Below, piece by piece: positions 1 to 7,389 of a DNA stretch of 9,957 nucleotides. Location of the stretch: positions 1-9,957 of the forward strand of contig CAJOLG010000052.1 in NCBI GenBank assembly GCA_905235315.1. Reading direction: 5' to 3'. The translations under genes were made by a program, and so were the position numbers. The notes beneath the pieces were generated by a model. The model saw only the letters and a list, made by a program, of their open reading frames with translations. It ran no database searches and was not told where the DNA came from. Source of the stretch: an uncultured Solobacterium sp. (GTDB taxonomy: Bacteria; Bacillota_I; Bacilli_A; Erysipelotrichales; Erysipelotrichaceae). Numbering within the stretch: the first letter of the stretch is position 1; each line of letters starts with the position of its first letter.

Positions 1-15
1 ATGAGAGAACAATGA
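1..15 (+). CDS. Probable last codons of an upstream gene
   Basis: Only the final codons would be visible: frame 1 reads Met-Arg-Glu-Gln and then TGA at 13–15. That stop overlaps the murD start as ATGA, the same coupling seen at murD/recJ and hisS/aspS, so a co-transcribed upstream gene is plausible. Nothing about its product can be said from this window. Frame 2 stops at 2–4, so only frame 1 could carry an upstream gene up to this overlap. Confidence 0.35.
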   Translation: MREQ

Positions 16-1316
16 ACCGTGCAGAATGGAAACAGGAATTTGAAGGGAAACGGATTCTGATCTGGGGCTTCGGCCGGGAAGGGAAGTCTTCGCTTCGCTG
101 GATCCGCACGCTGTGTCCGGAACTTCCCGTCGACGTTGCGGAGAAGAACGTCGGTCCGTCTCTTATGGAAGCGGCCTCGGCGTTCTGCGGCGTGAGGGCT
201 CTTTCCCAGGAAGATGCGGATTTTGCGTCCTATGACATGGTGATCAAATCACCCGGGATTGTCATACCTGCCGGCATGGATCGTTCCAACATTACCCAGC
301 AGACCCATCTGTTCCTCAAACATCACGGGCATCAGACCGTGGGCATCACCGGCACAAAAGGAAAGAGCACGACCACATCCCTTTGTCATGCGGTCCTTTC
401 CGCGTCATATCATACGCATCTGATCGGAAATATCGGGATTCCCTGTTTTGATATTCTCGACGAACTGGATGATGCGGATCTGTGCGCGTTTGAGGTGTCC
501 TGCCATCAGCTGGAAGACTGCCCGTACAGCCCGCATACCGCGGTTTATCTCAATCTCTATGAAGAACATCTCGATCATTATGCGGATTTTCAGGCATATG
601 GGGATGCCAAGGCGAATGTGTTCCGCCATCAGAAAGACGGAGATACGGTGATTCTTGGAAAGGATCTCCCGTATACCTCCGAACGCCCGGATGCACTTCT
701 CATCGGGACCGATATTCGTGCAGAGGGGAATACGCTGTTTGTCAAAGACCGGCAGATCACGGTTTCGGAAACGAAACTGATCGGAAGCCATAATATGGTT
801 AATCTTGCGACCGCCTGGGCCGTCGGAATGCAGTACGGCATTTCTGCGGAGGATTTTCTGCGCGCTGCCGCCGCATTTCAGCCGCTGCCGCATCGCCTGG
901 AATATATCGGGGAACGGGACGGCATCCGCTTCGTGAATGACAGTATCTCGACGATCGGGCAGGCAAGCATCGCAGCGCTTGAAGCACTGCCGGACACGGA
1001 TGTGGTACTGATCGGGGGAATGGACCGCGGGATCGAATATGAGGAACTTGAGGAGTATCTTTCTGCCCATCCGGAACTCAATGCGGTATTTATGTATGCG
1101 ACAGGGAAGCGCATTTATGAGGAGCTGCAGGCCCGCTCTTTGATCCATGACCGGATGTTTCTCTGCGAAACGCTTTCCGAGGCGCTTGCCTGCGGGATCC
1201 GGCATTGCCGCAGAGGGCATATCCTTCTTCTGTCCCCGGCTGCGTCCAGTTATGATCATTTCAAAAACTTTGAAGAGCGCGGAGAGGAATTCCGCAGGAT
1301 GGCCGTCGGATCATGA
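12..1316 (+). CDS. murD: MurD-type UDP-N-acetylmuramoyl-L-alanine–glutamate ligase (variant motifs)
   Basis: This cytoplasmic Mur ligase (434 aa, close to the usual MurD length) adds glutamate to UDP-MurNAc-L-Ala in peptidoglycan precursor synthesis, using ATP. The N-terminal Rossmann part has GFGREGKSS (about 19–27). The central ATPase domain has the P-loop GITGTKGKST (111–120), GNIGIP (139–144), EVSCHQLE (161–168), NLYEEHLDHY (181–190) and the expected carbamylated lysine in AYGDAK (K200). The C-terminal domain has NDSISTIGQAS (309–319), GGMDRG (335–340) and LLSPAASSYDHFKNFEERG (406–424). Family assignment is firm. However, typical MurD has GTNGKT and NDSKATN, whereas GTKGKST and NDSIST resemble the MurD2 subfamily, which adds L-glutamate. 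Whether the substrate here is D- or L-Glu is therefore open. The ATG at 12 is chosen because it sits in an ATGA overlap and gives a full N-terminus. The gene is coupled to recJ by another ATGA. Confidence 0.9.
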   Translation: MNRAEWKQEFEGKRILIWGFGREGKSSLRWIRTLCPELPVDVAEKNVGPSLMEAASAFCGVRALSQEDADFASYDMVIKSPGIVIPAGMDRSNITQQTHLFLKHHGHQTVGITGTKGKSTTTSLCHAVLSASYHTHLIGNIGIPCFDILDELDDADLCAFEVSCHQLEDCPYSPHTAVYLNLYEEHLDHYADFQAYGDAKANVFRHQKDGDTVILGKDLPYTSERPDALLIGTDIRAEGNTLFVKDRQITVSETKLIGSHNMVNLATAWAVGMQYGISAEDFLRAAAAFQPLPHRLEYIGERDGIRFVNDSISTIGQASIAALEALPDTDVVLIGGMDRGIEYEELEEYLSAHPELNAVFMYATGKRIYEELQARSLIHDRMFLCETLSEALACGIRHCRRGHILLLSPAASSYDHFKNFEERGEEFRRMAVGS

Positions 1317-2917
1317 GCTATCGCGTAATAATCCCCGATACCGGGGAACTCATGGAACAGTGGAATATTCCGGCTCTGCCGGCAGCCGCAATCGGTGCTT
1401 CGGATCTTTCCGAGGAGCAGATCAGGGAACTGCTTGATCCTTCCGAAACGATGCACGATTCCTGCTGTGAAGCGCTGGATAAGGTCTGCCGCCGCCTGAT
1501 GAAGGCAAAAGCAGACGGGGAGAAAGTATTCACTGCCGGAGATTATGATGCGGACGGCATCTGCTCCACCGCATTGATGAAAGATATCCTGGACCGTCTC
1601 GGCATTGTGAACGGCTATTATATTCCCGACCGGTTCAAAGAAGGATACGGTCTATCCGAAGCGACCGTAAAGCTTGCCCATGAGAAGGGGTATACGCTGA
1701 TCATAACGGTCGATAACGGCGTCAAGTGTTTTGGGGCGCTGACGCTGGCGAAACAGCTGGGCATGGATGTGATCGTTACCGATCATCACACGATCGAAGA
1801 GGAGGTCCCCTGTGACATTCTGCTTCATCCGGATGTGATGGAGCCGGAATTTGCAAATCTTTCCGGTGCCGGCGTTGTACTCGAGATATCGCGAAAGTTG
1901 TTCGGTGAGATTCCGATGCATACGGCAATCGCGGCGATTGCGCTGATCGGGGATGTAATGCCTGTATGGCATGAAAACCGCCGCATTATCCGCTCCGGCC
2001 TCCGTGCGATTGAACACGGAGAGCTTCCGGCAGTACTTCCGCTGCTGCGCAGAGGAAGCACAGTTGATGAAATGACGGTTTCGTTTCAGATTGTGCCGAA
2101 GCTTAACAGCGTTGCACGGATGAACGATACATCCAATGTGAATACGCTGGTTCCGTTTCTGCTCTGCCGCCGGCAGGATCAGATTGAACACTATGCCTCA
2201 CAGCTGGAACGGGTGAACAGCGCCCGGCGAAGACGTTCGGACACAATGGTAAAACGGGCTCTCGAACTGGAGGCGGAAGACAGCTTTCCGGTGATTTTTG
2301 ACGAAACGTTTTTTGAAGGGGTCAGCGGAATTGCGGCCGGAAGACTTGCGCGGACCTGGAATAAACCCGTGCTGGTTTTCGCCCGGCATGACGATCTTCT
2401 GAAAGGCAGCGGCCGGAGTATTGAAGGGTTTGATATGTATTCGTTCTTCAGCGGATTTGAAGAACTGGAACAGTTCGGCGGACATACCGGCGCGGTTGGA
2501 ATTGCGGTGAAGGAATCCCGGTTTGAAGAGTTTCAGGCGCATGTCCAAAGCCGGATGCGGGAGATCCGCCTTCCGGAGAATCCGCCGGCCGACCGGGCAT
2601 TTCTGACGGATGCGGAACACCTGACGTTTGGGGAGGTTTCCGCCCTGGAAGCACTGCGTCCGTTTCCGAAAGAACTTGTATCGGTATGTGCAGTCCGCAG
2701 ACCGGCGCTCCGGGCAGTAAACGCGTATGACCGTGTGATCCGGTATCAGTTTGCGAATTCCTGCGGGGGATATGAAGGCGTGCAGTTTACCGCGGGGAAG
2801 GCGGAACCGATGCGGGATATTCCCTGGCTGATCGGCAGTCCTTCGGTTTCCCGGTTCCGGGATCGGGTCCGGGTTGAAATCCGGATTGAAGCGTTTGACG
2901 CTGAGAATGACGGATAA
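1313..2917 (+). CDS. recJ: RecJ-like single-stranded-DNA 5'-3' exonuclease (compact form)
   Basis: This is a DHH/DHHA1 phosphoesterase of 534 aa, a metal-dependent nuclease that degrades single-stranded DNA from the 5' end in recombination and mismatch or base-excision repair. Visible motifs are GDYDADG (76–82), VDNG (133–136), the DHH motif TDHH (156–159), LSGAGVVLE (183–191), then the DHHA1 part with GVSGIAAGRL (336–345), GSGRSIEGF (365–373) and FGGHTGAVG (388–396). About 140 residues follow as a C-terminal OB-like region. It is much shorter than Bacillus RecJ (about 790 aa) and slightly shorter than E. coli RecJ (577 aa), so the long Bacillus C-terminal extension is absent. The usual PRLNAAGR-like motif is PKLNSVAR here (262–269), a notable divergence. 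The start ATG overlaps the murD stop, giving translational coupling. The placement just before apt matches Bacillus recJ–apt–relA. Confidence 0.88.
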   Translation: MSYRVIIPDTGELMEQWNIPALPAAAIGASDLSEEQIRELLDPSETMHDSCCEALDKVCRRLMKAKADGEKVFTAGDYDADGICSTALMKDILDRLGIVNGYYIPDRFKEGYGLSEATVKLAHEKGYTLIITVDNGVKCFGALTLAKQLGMDVIVTDHHTIEEEVPCDILLHPDVMEPEFANLSGAGVVLEISRKLFGEIPMHTAIAAIALIGDVMPVWHENRRIIRSGLRAIEHGELPAVLPLLRRGSTVDEMTVSFQIVPKLNSVARMNDTSNVNTLVPFLLCRRQDQIEHYASQLERVNSARRRRSDTMVKRALELEAEDSFPVIFDETFFEGVSGIAAGRLARTWNKPVLVFARHDDLLKGSGRSIEGFDMYSFFSGFEELEQFGGHTGAVGIAVKESRFEEFQAHVQSRMREIRLPENPPADRAFLTDAEHLTFGEVSALEALRPFPKELVSVCAVRRPALRAVNAYDRVIRYQFANSCGGYEGVQFTAGKAEPMRDIPWLIGSPSVSRFRDRVRVEIRIEAFDAENDG

Positions 2918-2940
2918 AACGACATACCGCAGGGAAAGTA

Positions 2941-2972
2941 TTGAATCTGCCTGCGTAAAATGATGATATACT
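2941..2972 (+). promoter_or_regulatory. Candidate sigma-A promoter for apt (extended -10)
   Basis: A TATACT -10 box (2967–2972, 5 of 6 matches) is preceded by TG at 2964–2965, making an extended -10. A TTGAAT at 2941–2946 could be the -35, but the 20-base spacer is long, so the extended -10 probably carries most of the activity. Transcription would start near 2979, leaving a leader of about 50 bases before apt. This gives apt its own promoter in the recJ–apt gap. Confidence 0.5.
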
Positions 2973-3029
2973 CATTGCATAGCCCGATTTCTACGGGTGT
3001 ATTACTGCGATACAGGAGAGGTAGTTATT

Positions 3030-3560
3030 ATGTCAGTAGATCTTGTGAAATACGTTGCGACAATCCCTGATTATCCGATCAAGGGGGTTCTCTTCCGTGA
3101 TGTCACCCCGATTCTGCAGGACGGCGAGGCATTTGCGGAGTCTGTCCGGCAGCTTGCGGCGATCGCTAAAGAGATGAACGCGGATGTGATCGTGGGTCCG
3201 GAAAGCCGCGGCTTCATCGTGGGCGCGCCGGCGGCGTACGAACTGGGAATTGGATTTGTCCCGGTCCGCAAACCCGGAAAACTCCCGCGGGAGACCGTCT
3301 CTGTAAAGTATGAACTTGAGTACGGAACCAATGAACTGTTCATTCATAAGGACAGCATTAAGCCCGGCCAGCGCGTCGTAATCATGGATGATCTGCTTGC
3401 GACCGGCGGCACTGCCAAAGCGGCAGCGGAGCTGATCGAACAGCTCGGCGGGGTTGTTGCGGGATTCGCATTTATTATTGAACTGGAGGGACTCCCCGGC
3501 AGAAAGATGCTGGAGGGCTACGATGTGCGTGCCCTCATGGCGTTGCCTGACAGCGAGTAA
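3030..3560 (+). CDS. apt: Adenine phosphoribosyltransferase
   Basis: A type I phosphoribosyltransferase of 176 aa, the usual APRT size, which joins adenine to PRPP to give AMP in cytoplasmic purine salvage. Diagnostic segments are the N-terminal IPDYPIKGVLFRDVTPIL (12–29), GPESRGFIVGAPAAYELG (56–73), RKPGKLP (80–86) and the PRPP-binding loop VVIMDDLLATGGTA (116–129). The ATG at 3030 is preferred over an in-frame GTG at 2997 because AGGAGAGG (3014–3021) lies 8 bases upstream and the protein then starts like other APRTs. A candidate extended -10 promoter lies upstream and a strong terminator downstream, so apt may be largely monocistronic. Removing free adenine next to relA fits the Bacillus layout, where purine salvage and (p)ppGpp synthesis genes are adjacent. 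Confidence 0.97.
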   Translation: MSVDLVKYVATIPDYPIKGVLFRDVTPILQDGEAFAESVRQLAAIAKEMNADVIVGPESRGFIVGAPAAYELGIGFVPVRKPGKLPRETVSVKYELEYGTNELFIHKDSIKPGQRVVIMDDLLATGGTAKAAAELIEQLGGVVAGFAFIIELEGLPGRKMLEGYDVRALMALPDSE

Positions 3561-3579
3561 CTGCGAGGCAGACACAAAA

Positions 3580-3605
3580 CCGAAGAGCGTTCTCTTCGGC
3601 TTTTT
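3580..3605 (+). terminator. Intrinsic terminator after apt
   Basis: An 8-bp perfect stem (3580–3587 with 3592–3599), a 4-base loop CGTT, then C and five T (3601–3605). It lies 19 bases after the apt stop codon. A small CTGC/GCAG hairpin (3561–3571) sits between the stop and this stem. The relA start codon follows only 31 bases after the T-run. Confidence 0.9.
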
Positions 3606-3636
3606 CTAAATGAAGCAGAGCGGAAAGGAGGCAGGT

Positions 3637-5841
3637 ATGGAAGATTATAAAAATGCCGGCGCAGGCGATGTCCTGAGCGAGGCACAGAAATATATTCACA
3701 ATCAGGACAGCCTGGATCTCATTTCGCGTGCCGCCAACTATGCGGCGGAAGCCCATGCCGGCCAGTTCCGCCGCAGCGGCGAGCCGTATACGGCACATCT
3801 TTACAATGTGGCGTATATTCTTGCGACCCTGCGGGTCGGACCGAAAACGATTGCGGCAGGTCTGCTTCATGACACCATCGAGGATACCGGGATTTCGCGC
3901 GACGAGCTCGCAAAACTGTTTGATGATGAGATTGCCGATCTCGTGGAATCGGTCACCAAGATCGGTGCACTGAAATTCAAAGGCAAAGATGATCCGGAGT
4001 ATCAGGCGGCGAATCACCGCAAGATCTTTATTGCCATGGCCCGGGATGTCCGCGTGATCCTGATCAAGCTGGCAGACCGCCTGCACAATATGCGGACGCT
4101 GGAATATCAGCCGGAGGAAAGCCAGAAGCGGATTGCGGCAGAAACCCTTGATGTGTATGCGCCGATTGCGCACCGGCTTGGTATCAGTGCAATCAAAAAC
4201 GAGCTCGAAGACCTGTCTTTTTACTATCTGAACCGGAAAGAATACTACCGCATCGCCCACCTTGTGGAAAACAAAAAGCAGGAGCGGGATGAATCCGTTC
4301 AGAAGATGATTGCCGAGATCTCGGAGATGCTGAGAGAACATGATATCGAGTTCCGCATTTTCGGCCGCTCCAAGCATCTGTATTCCATTTATCACAAGAT
4401 GGTTGTGCGCAATAAACGGTTTGAAGAGATTCTGGATCTGCTTGCGATCCGGATTGTCACCCGCACCGAGCTCAACTGCTATGAAGTGCTCGGATACATT
4501 CATGCCAAATACAAACCGATTCCCGGCCGTCTGAAAGACTACATTGCAATGCCGAAAACCAACATGTATCAGTCGCTTCATACAACGATCATGGCGGATG
4601 AAGGCAAGATCTTTGAAGTGCAGATCCGCACGGAGGAGATGGATGCCATCGCCGAACGCGGTGTTGCGGCACACTGGCGGTACAAGGAAGGCGGCAACTA
4701 CGATGCCCGGACGGAACAGAAGGAGATCGAAGACAAACTCTCGTGGTTCCGTGATTTTGCCGTGTTCACCAGTGACAGTGAAGATGAAAGCGCCAGTGAA
4801 TACATGGCAACCCTGCAGCGGGATGTCTTTGAGGCAAATGTTTATGTCATGACCCCGAAAGGGAGGGTAATCGATCTTCCCAACGGTGCGACGCCGATCG
4901 ATTTTGCCTACCGGATTCATACCGATGTCGGTCATACCGCAGTCGGCGCAATCGTCAATGATGCGATGGTTCCGCTGAACACGGAGCTTCATACCGGAGA
5001 TGTTGTGAGTATCCGGACCATGAAGGGAACCGGTCCGTCGGAAGACTGGCTGAAATTTGTCAAAACCAATCAGGCAAAGAACAAGATCCGCGCCTGGTTT
5101 GCCAAGCGGGAGGCAGAGAAGCGCGATTCCATGGTGGACCAGGGAGAAAAGATCCTTTCGGATGAATTGAAGAAACGCGGGTTTGAGCCGAAGAACTACA
5201 TGGAGAAGAAAAAGATCGAAGGGATCATGAAAGAATTCTCCGCCCGCGAATATTCCGATCTGATGTACGGCCTTGCGGTCAAGACAATCAACCCGACCGC
5301 AGTCTGTGAAAAGCTGACCAATCAGAAGCGGGGAGCGGGAGATGAAGCGCTGTCCAAACTGCTTTCCCGTGACAATGTCAAAAAGCAGGCGATGACAAAA
5401 ACCGGCATCATCGTACCCGGTATTGAATCCATCAAGCTTTCGCTGGCACAGTGCTGCCTGCCGGTTTACGGAGATCCGATCATCGGCTATGTCACAAAAG
5501 GAGAGGGCGTCAAGGTTCACCGGAAAACCTGTTCCAATGTGACAAGTTCGGATGCGCGTCTTATCGAATGCATGTGGGACGAAGAGGACCGGGAACGTCT
5601 GTATGACAGCGATATTGTGATTATCGCGGAAGACCGGAACTTTCTGCTTACCGACATCGTGACTTCCGTTTCGCAGAGCCGCGCGCCGATGCTGAAGGTA
5701 TCCGCCAACGTCAACCGCAGTGATCTTACCTCGACGATCAAAATGAAGATTCAGGTCCACAACGCAGAACAGCTGGAAGTGCTCCTTGCCAATCTGCGGA
5801 AGGTGGAAGGAGTGATCAGCGCAATGCGGGTATCGCATTAG
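3637..5841 (+). CDS. relA: Bifunctional (p)ppGpp synthetase/hydrolase, Rel family
   Basis: A long RelA/SpoT homologue that makes (p)ppGpp from ATP and GTP/GDP when uncharged tRNA sits in the ribosomal A site, and also hydrolyses it. The HD hydrolase domain spans about 25–180 and has H54, HD at 78–79 in LLHDTIEDT, and LADRLHNM (145–152). The synthetase domain spans about 240–350 with GRSKHLYSIYHK (243–254), RLKD (298–301) and NMYQSLHTT (309–317). The RxKD form of that motif is typical of bifunctional enzymes, whereas monofunctional RelA has ExDD. The TGS domain is at about 400–460. A zinc-finger-like region has CC (606–607), H628 and C632, and a C-terminal ACT/RRM domain spans about 660–734. 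Starting at 3637 gives 734 aa and uses a perfect AAGGAGG (3625–3631) with a 5-base spacer; an in-frame ATG at 3610 lacks such a site. No frameshift or lost key residue is seen. Confidence 0.97.
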   Translation: MEDYKNAGAGDVLSEAQKYIHNQDSLDLISRAANYAAEAHAGQFRRSGEPYTAHLYNVAYILATLRVGPKTIAAGLLHDTIEDTGISRDELAKLFDDEIADLVESVTKIGALKFKGKDDPEYQAANHRKIFIAMARDVRVILIKLADRLHNMRTLEYQPEESQKRIAAETLDVYAPIAHRLGISAIKNELEDLSFYYLNRKEYYRIAHLVENKKQERDESVQKMIAEISEMLREHDIEFRIFGRSKHLYSIYHKMVVRNKRFEEILDLLAIRIVTRTELNCYEVLGYIHAKYKPIPGRLKDYIAMPKTNMYQSLHTTIMADEGKIFEVQIRTEEMDAIAERGVAAHWRYKEGGNYDARTEQKEIEDKLSWFRDFAVFTSDSEDESASEYMATLQRDVFEANVYVMTPKGRVIDLPNGATPIDFAYRIHTDVGHTAVGAIVNDAMVPLNTELHTGDVVSIRTMKGTGPSEDWLKFVKTNQAKNKIRAWFAKREAEKRDSMVDQGEKILSDELKKRGFEPKNYMEKKKIEGIMKEFSAREYSDLMYGLAVKTINPTAVCEKLTNQKRGAGDEALSKLLSRDNVKKQAMTKTGIIVPGIESIKLSLAQCCLPVYGDPIIGYVTKGEGVKVHRKTCSNVTSSDARLIECMWDEEDRERLYDSDIVIIAEDRNFLLTDIVTSVSQSRAPMLKVSANVNRSDLTSTIKMKIQVHNAEQLEVLLANLRKVEGVISAMRVSH

Positions 5842-5844
5842 TTC

Positions 5845-5872
5845 TTGTTTTCAGCGCCTGAAATGCTATAAT
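5845..5872 (+). promoter_or_regulatory. Promoter of the hisS–aspS T-box leader
   Basis: A perfect TATAAT (5867–5872) with an upstream TG (5864–5865), i.e. an extended -10, and a weak -35 TTGTTT (5845–5850) at 16-base spacing. It begins 3 bases after the relA stop codon. Transcription should start near 5879, immediately before the T-box leader. Confidence 0.82.
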
Positions 5873-5878
5873 CCATGG

Positions 5879-6107
5879 TATCGATGACGAAGAAATCCGA
5901 TATCGCAGAGGCAGTGACAGAGACGGCGGTCAGGTGAAAGCGCCGGCTGAAACGTACCGGAAAGACACTTCCGAGATGAATTCCTGAACCGTACAGTAGG
6001 GGATTCCGTATTCCGCGTTAAGGAAAAGAGCGCACAGTTTTCGAACGAACTGTGAACTGAGGTGGCACCACGCAGATACTGCGTCCTTGGAAGGACGCTT
6101 TTCTTTT
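5879..6107 (+). promoter_or_regulatory. T-box leader upstream of hisS–aspS, specifier GAC (Asp)
   Basis: This leader RNA binds uncharged tRNA and then reads through a terminator. The distal part of Stem I is visible as AGAGA (5919–5923), a CGGCG/CGCCG stem (5924–5928 with 5941–5945) and the conserved GGTG loop motif (5933–5936). About 28 bases later, within GGAAAGACACTTCC, lies the specifier region: GAC at 5964–5966 (Asp) overlaps CAC at 5966–5968 (His). Stem III is a 7-bp hairpin (6033–6039 with 6048–6054). The antiterminator is nearly canonical: helix 6059–6062/6085–6088, the 7-base bulge TGGCACC (6063–6069), and helix 6070–6075/6079–6084. It excludes the terminator at 6081–6098. The bulge base C6066 fits the G73 discriminator of tRNA-Asp rather than C73 of tRNA-His. 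GAC is also followed by A, as is usual after specifiers. Sensing of tRNA-Asp is therefore the best reading; tRNA-His input through CAC cannot be excluded. Confidence 0.92.
6081..6107 (+). terminator. T-box-controlled terminator before hisS
   Basis: The stem GCGTCC (6081–6086) pairs with GGACGC (6093–6098), extendable by one T-A pair, and is followed by TTTTCTTTT (6099–6107). Its 5' strand is shared with the antiterminator (6079–6088), so the two structures are mutually exclusive. It may also stop transcripts coming from relA. Confidence 0.92.
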
Positions 6108-6123
6108 GAAAAGGAGGCACGAT

Positions 6124-7389
6124 ATGAATTATCAGACCCCGCGGGGGACCTATGACATTCTTCCGGGAGAGACGGAGAAGTGGCAGAAAACAGAGGAATT
6201 GATCCGTGAAGTCTGCCGGCTTTACCGCTACCGGGAAATCCGCACACCGGTTTTTGAAAGTACCGCCGTATTCAAACGGGAAAATGATTCCAGTGACATG
6301 GTCAACAAGGAGATGTACACGTTCGCGATGGGTGATGACAGTTACACCCTGCGGCCGGAAGGCACAGCCGGAGTAATCCGTTCCTTTGACCAGCATAAAA
6401 TGTACGGGGAGGCAGAACTTCCCGCGCGCCTGTATTATCTTGGGCCGATGTTCCGCCATGAGCGCCCGCAGAAGGGCAGACAGCGCCAGTTTACGCAGTT
6501 CGGCATTGAATCGATCGGCGCCAAATCGCCGGAAATCGATGCGGAGGTGATTGCCCTTGGAATCGATATCGTCCGGCGGATGGGCATATCTTCCGTGAAG
6601 GTGTGCATTAATACACTGGGGGATGATGCGTCCCGCGCTGCCTACCGCAATGCTCTGAAGGAATACTTCACACCGCATATTGATGCGTTCTGCGGTGACT
6701 GTAAACGTCGGCTGGAACAGAACCCGCTCCGGATTCTTGACTGCAAGGTCGATGCGGATAATCCGATTCTCAAGGATGCGCCGCGGTTAAGCGATTACCT
6801 GAACGAAGAGAGCAGGGAATACTTCAGCCGTGTGCTTTCTGCCCTGGACGGACTCGGCATTCCGTATGAGATCGATGACCGGCTTGTGCGCGGTCTTGAT
6901 TACTACACGCATACCGTGTTTGAAGTAAAGAGCACCCGGCCCGACAGCGGTGCACAGGCGACGGTTTTCGCCGGCGGCCGGTATGACCACCTCGTGGAAT
7001 ACTTTGGCGGCCCTCAGCTGTCCGGTATGGGATTCGCAATCGGACTGGAACGGCTGATCTCGCTTGCGGAGGAAGAAGGCTGGAGCGTCGATGCGTCTTC
7101 GGATGCCGAGGTTTATGTCATGGGGGCCGGAGAAGTCGGAAGCGCGCCGCTGACGCTTGCCGCAAAGCTGCGGGATGCCGGGTTTGTGACCGACGTCAAT
7201 CTTCTGCCGCGGAAGATGAAAGCACAGTTCAAAAGCGCTGACCGAAGCGGGGCAGATGTGATTGTAATTGTCGGAGAAGAAGAACTCCGTGCCGGAAATG
7301 TAAATGTCAAAAACAAAAAAGACAACACCCAGGAAACGGTCGCTGTCGATGACCTGGTCAATACTGTAAAGGGGATCTTGGAAAAATGA
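6124..7389 (+). CDS. hisS: Histidine–tRNA ligase
   Basis: A class II aminoacyl-tRNA synthetase of 421 aa (the family is about 420–430) that charges tRNA-His in the cytoplasm. The N-terminus has the typical PRGTYDILP (6–14). Motif 1 is around REIRTPVFE (37–45). TLRPEGTAG (75–83) is followed by motif 2, with FRHERPQKGRQRQFTQ (110–125). The insertion region has FCGDCKRRL (189–197) and LDCK (205–208). The histidine-specific LVRGLDYYTHTVFE is at 254–267, and motif 3 contains GMGFAIGLERL (301–311). A C-terminal anticodon-binding domain follows from about 325. The ATG at 6124 is preferred over an in-frame TTG at 6106 because AAGGAGG (6111–6117) sits 6 bases upstream, just after the T-box terminator. 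The stop overlaps the aspS start by 4 bases. Confidence 0.97.
   Translation: MNYQTPRGTYDILPGETEKWQKTEELIREVCRLYRYREIRTPVFESTAVFKRENDSSDMVNKEMYTFAMGDDSYTLRPEGTAGVIRSFDQHKMYGEAELPARLYYLGPMFRHERPQKGRQRQFTQFGIESIGAKSPEIDAEVIALGIDIVRRMGISSVKVCINTLGDDASRAAYRNALKEYFTPHIDAFCGDCKRRLEQNPLRILDCKVDADNPILKDAPRLSDYLNEESREYFSRVLSALDGLGIPYEIDDRLVRGLDYYTHTVFEVKSTRPDSGAQATVFAGGRYDHLVEYFGGPQLSGMGFAIGLERLISLAEEEGWSVDASSDAEVYVMGAGEVGSAPLTLAAKLRDAGFVTDVNLLPRKMKAQFKSADRSGADVIVIVGEEELRAGNVNVKNKKDNTQETVAVDDLVNTVKGILEK

Noticed and set aside
405..1259. 284-codon minus-strand frame inside murD.
   Set aside because: Antisense shadow of a conserved gene; no domain-like composition and no ribosome binding context worth supporting.
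2928..2955. CGCAGG/CCTGCG inverted repeat after recJ as a terminator.
   Set aside because: Only 6 bp with a 16-base loop and no T-run on the plus strand; it also overlaps the candidate apt promoter region.
2997..3029. Upstream GTG start for apt, giving 11 extra residues.
   Set aside because: The extension covers the Shine-Dalgarno for the ATG at 3030, and the extra residues do not look like an APRT N-terminus.
3610..3636. Upstream ATG for relA, giving 9 extra residues.
   Set aside because: It lies 5 bases after the terminator T-run with no ribosome binding site, while the ATG at 3637 has a perfect one and gives the usual 734-residue protein.
3535..5838. A 767-codon open frame on the minus strand, antisense to all of relA.
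   Set aside because: The plus strand holds a complete Rel protein with all catalytic motifs. The antisense product has no recognisable domain, and its length reflects codon bias keeping stops out of that frame.
5866..6678. 270-codon minus-strand frame across the T-box leader and the hisS start.
   Set aside because: It covers a structured regulatory RNA and conserved HisRS motifs on the other strand; no family is recognisable in it.
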